Shown piece by piece: positions 63,165 through 64,000 of a stretch of DNA of 64,000 nt. Within the stretch, counting starts at the first letter, position 1. Every line of letters starts with the position of its first letter. Under the pieces are notes generated by a model. That model was not told where the DNA came from. It was given only the letters and a program-made list of their open reading frames with translations, and searched no databases. The DNA comes from Anaerolineaceae bacterium (lineage in GTDB: Bacteria > Chloroflexota > Anaerolineae > Anaerolineales > Anaerolineaceae), in assembly GCA_030653365.1 (NCBI GenBank), contig JAURZL010000007.1:622011-686010 (forward strand), written 5' to 3'. The translations under genes and the position numbers were made by a program.

Positions 63165-64000
63165 CTATCGATCAACTTCGCCTAAAACAATATCTATTGA
63201 GCCAAGTATTGCGACGACATCAGCTACTTTTTGATTAAGACACATCGTTCTTAGGGAAGTAAGATTGATGAATGATGGAGCTCTGACGTGATATCTCCAG
63301 GGGTTTGGTTGGCCATTTGATACGACATAGAATCCAAGTTCCCCCTTTGGAGCTTCAACCCTTCCGTACGCCTCACCAGCTGGAACTTTTACCTGATATT
63401 GCGACCTCCCTTCAAAAATAGGTCCTTCAGGGATCTGTGTTATCGCTTGTTGGATTATTCGAACACTTTGGCGCATTTCTTCAATTCGGATTAGATATCG
63501 ATCATAAATATCACCATGGTAAAGGACAGGAATATTAAATTCAAAACGATCATAAATGCTATAAGGATCAGCCCGGCGAATGTCATAAGGGACACCACTT
63601 GCTCTTAGGATAGGTCCTGTAGCTGACATATTGATAGCTTCTTCACCAGTCAATACACCAATCCCCATGCATCTGGATCGAACAATTTCATTTTCCGTAA
63701 GAAGCTGATCTAATTCATCAACTTTTGCAGGCAATCGTTCAAAAGCCAGATTTCGGATTGCTTCAGGAATCCCAGCTGGTAAATCCCGGACAACACCACC
63801 AAATCTGAAATAATTACACATCATTCGGGAACCAGAGACAGCTTCAAAAACATCAAGAATTAATTCTCTCTCCTTCAAAGCATATAATGCTGGCGTGAAA
63901 AAAGCGCCTAAATCATTTAACAGAAAACCAGTAGACATGAAATGGCTGGCTATTCTTGTTAATTCCGCCATAATTACTCGAATGTATTCTGCCCTCTCAG
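63165..64000 (-). CDS. nuoD: NADH-quinone oxidoreductase subunit D (5' end outside window)
   Basis: The C-terminal 278 or so residues of NuoD (49-kDa subunit, quinone site with NuoB). The frame continues to the window edge: before the first Met inside, codons give [19 protein letters not shown], the conserved internal NuoD sequence, so the apparent start at 63971 is not the true start. [38 protein letters not shown] and [13 protein letters not shown] match NuoD; the C-terminus ends [14 protein letters not shown] as usual. The hydrogenase metal-binding Cys are absent. Confidence 0.95.
   Translation of the reverse strand, partial: ERAEYIRVIMAELTRIASHFMSTGFLLNDLGAFFTPALYALKERELILDVFEAVSGSRMMCNYFRFGGVVRDLPAGIPEAIRNLAFERLPAKVDELDQLLTENEIVRSRCMGIGVLTGEEAINMSATGPILRASGVPYDIRRADPYSIYDRFEFNIPVLYHGDIYDRYLIRIEEMRQSVRIIQQAITQIPEGPIFEGRSQYQVKVPAGEAYGRVEAPKGELGFYVVSNGQPNPWRYHVRAPSFINLTSLRTMCLNQKVADVVAILGSIDIVLGEVDR

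Noticed and set aside
63165-63971. nuoD starting at the internal Met (63971)
   Set aside because: Codons upstream of this Met up to the window edge continue the conserved NuoD sequence, so the real start lies outside the window.
1-64000. CRISPR array, insertion sequence, prophage or restriction system
   Set aside because: No regularly spaced repeats, transposase, integrase, phage structural gene or restriction-modification motif was seen on either strand.

Overview
The window is a dense, AT-rich stretch of bacterial chromosome (G+C roughly one third by eye), with about 61 protein genes, one tRNA and no rRNA, IS element, prophage or CRISPR array. The gene set points to an anaerobic member of Chloroflexota, most likely class Anaerolineae. 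This placement is an inference from content, not from a marker tree: a TIGR03960/DUF2344 radical-SAM pair, a Ser/Thr-kinase/FHA/vWA cluster, many GT-C membrane glycosyltransferases, a 2-oxoacid:ferredoxin oxidoreductase, a PPi-type phosphofructokinase and a complex I locus with nuoD directly followed by nuoI.

Layout. 1-3.5 kb: tRNA-Leu(GAG) with a consensus promoter, plsX, a membrane protein of unknown function, rluB and scpB. 3.6-8.3 kb: a tight forward operon of a G5/beta-propeller lipoprotein, a UDP-glucuronate-decarboxylase-like SDR, GtrA, an orphan BchI-like AAA ATPase and an RsmD-like methyltransferase. 8.3-11.2 kb: Nudix hydrolase, PPi-type PFK and a soluble DegS-like histidine kinase. 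11.2-22.3 kb: seven large polytopic membrane proteins, mostly GT39/GT87-type, in two reverse operons and one divergent gene, interrupted by one nitrilase-superfamily amidase. 22.7-25.2 kb: murA, trxA and an OmpR-type regulator.

25.2-32.5 kb is the most distinctive part: FHA protein with zinc ribbon, J-domain/vWA fusion, PP2C phosphatase, a Ser/Thr kinase ending in eight tandem propeller repeats and apparently starting at CTG, a DUF971 protein, an SH3 membrane protein and a second, tail-anchored Ser/Thr kinase. It resembles a kinase-phosphatase-vWA triad extended by FHA and J domains. It runs into 32.5-40 kb, where kinase-rpe-rpmB-asp23-fakA-degV-recG-coaD matches the gene order around Bacillus prkC. 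FakA, a DegV protein and PlsX together suggest use of exogenous fatty acids.

40-50.3 kb: lon, folC, DUF503, two SDRs (one without the usual catalytic Tyr/Lys), the radical-SAM pair, a SpoU methyltransferase, an FmdB zinc ribbon and an isolated heme A synthase. 50.5-55 kb: argF-rocD, pyruvate kinase and a sulfurtransferase. 55-64 kb, reverse strand: a GntR/FCD regulator with a readable promoter and operator heading the korAB operon, then an M20 amidohydrolase, RicT, an Mrp ATPase, a small four-Cys protein, nuoI, and nuoD cut by the window edge.

Several promoters carry extended -10 elements (TGnTATAAT type). Start codons were moved from the longest reading frame where a Shine-Dalgarno sequence indicated another start.
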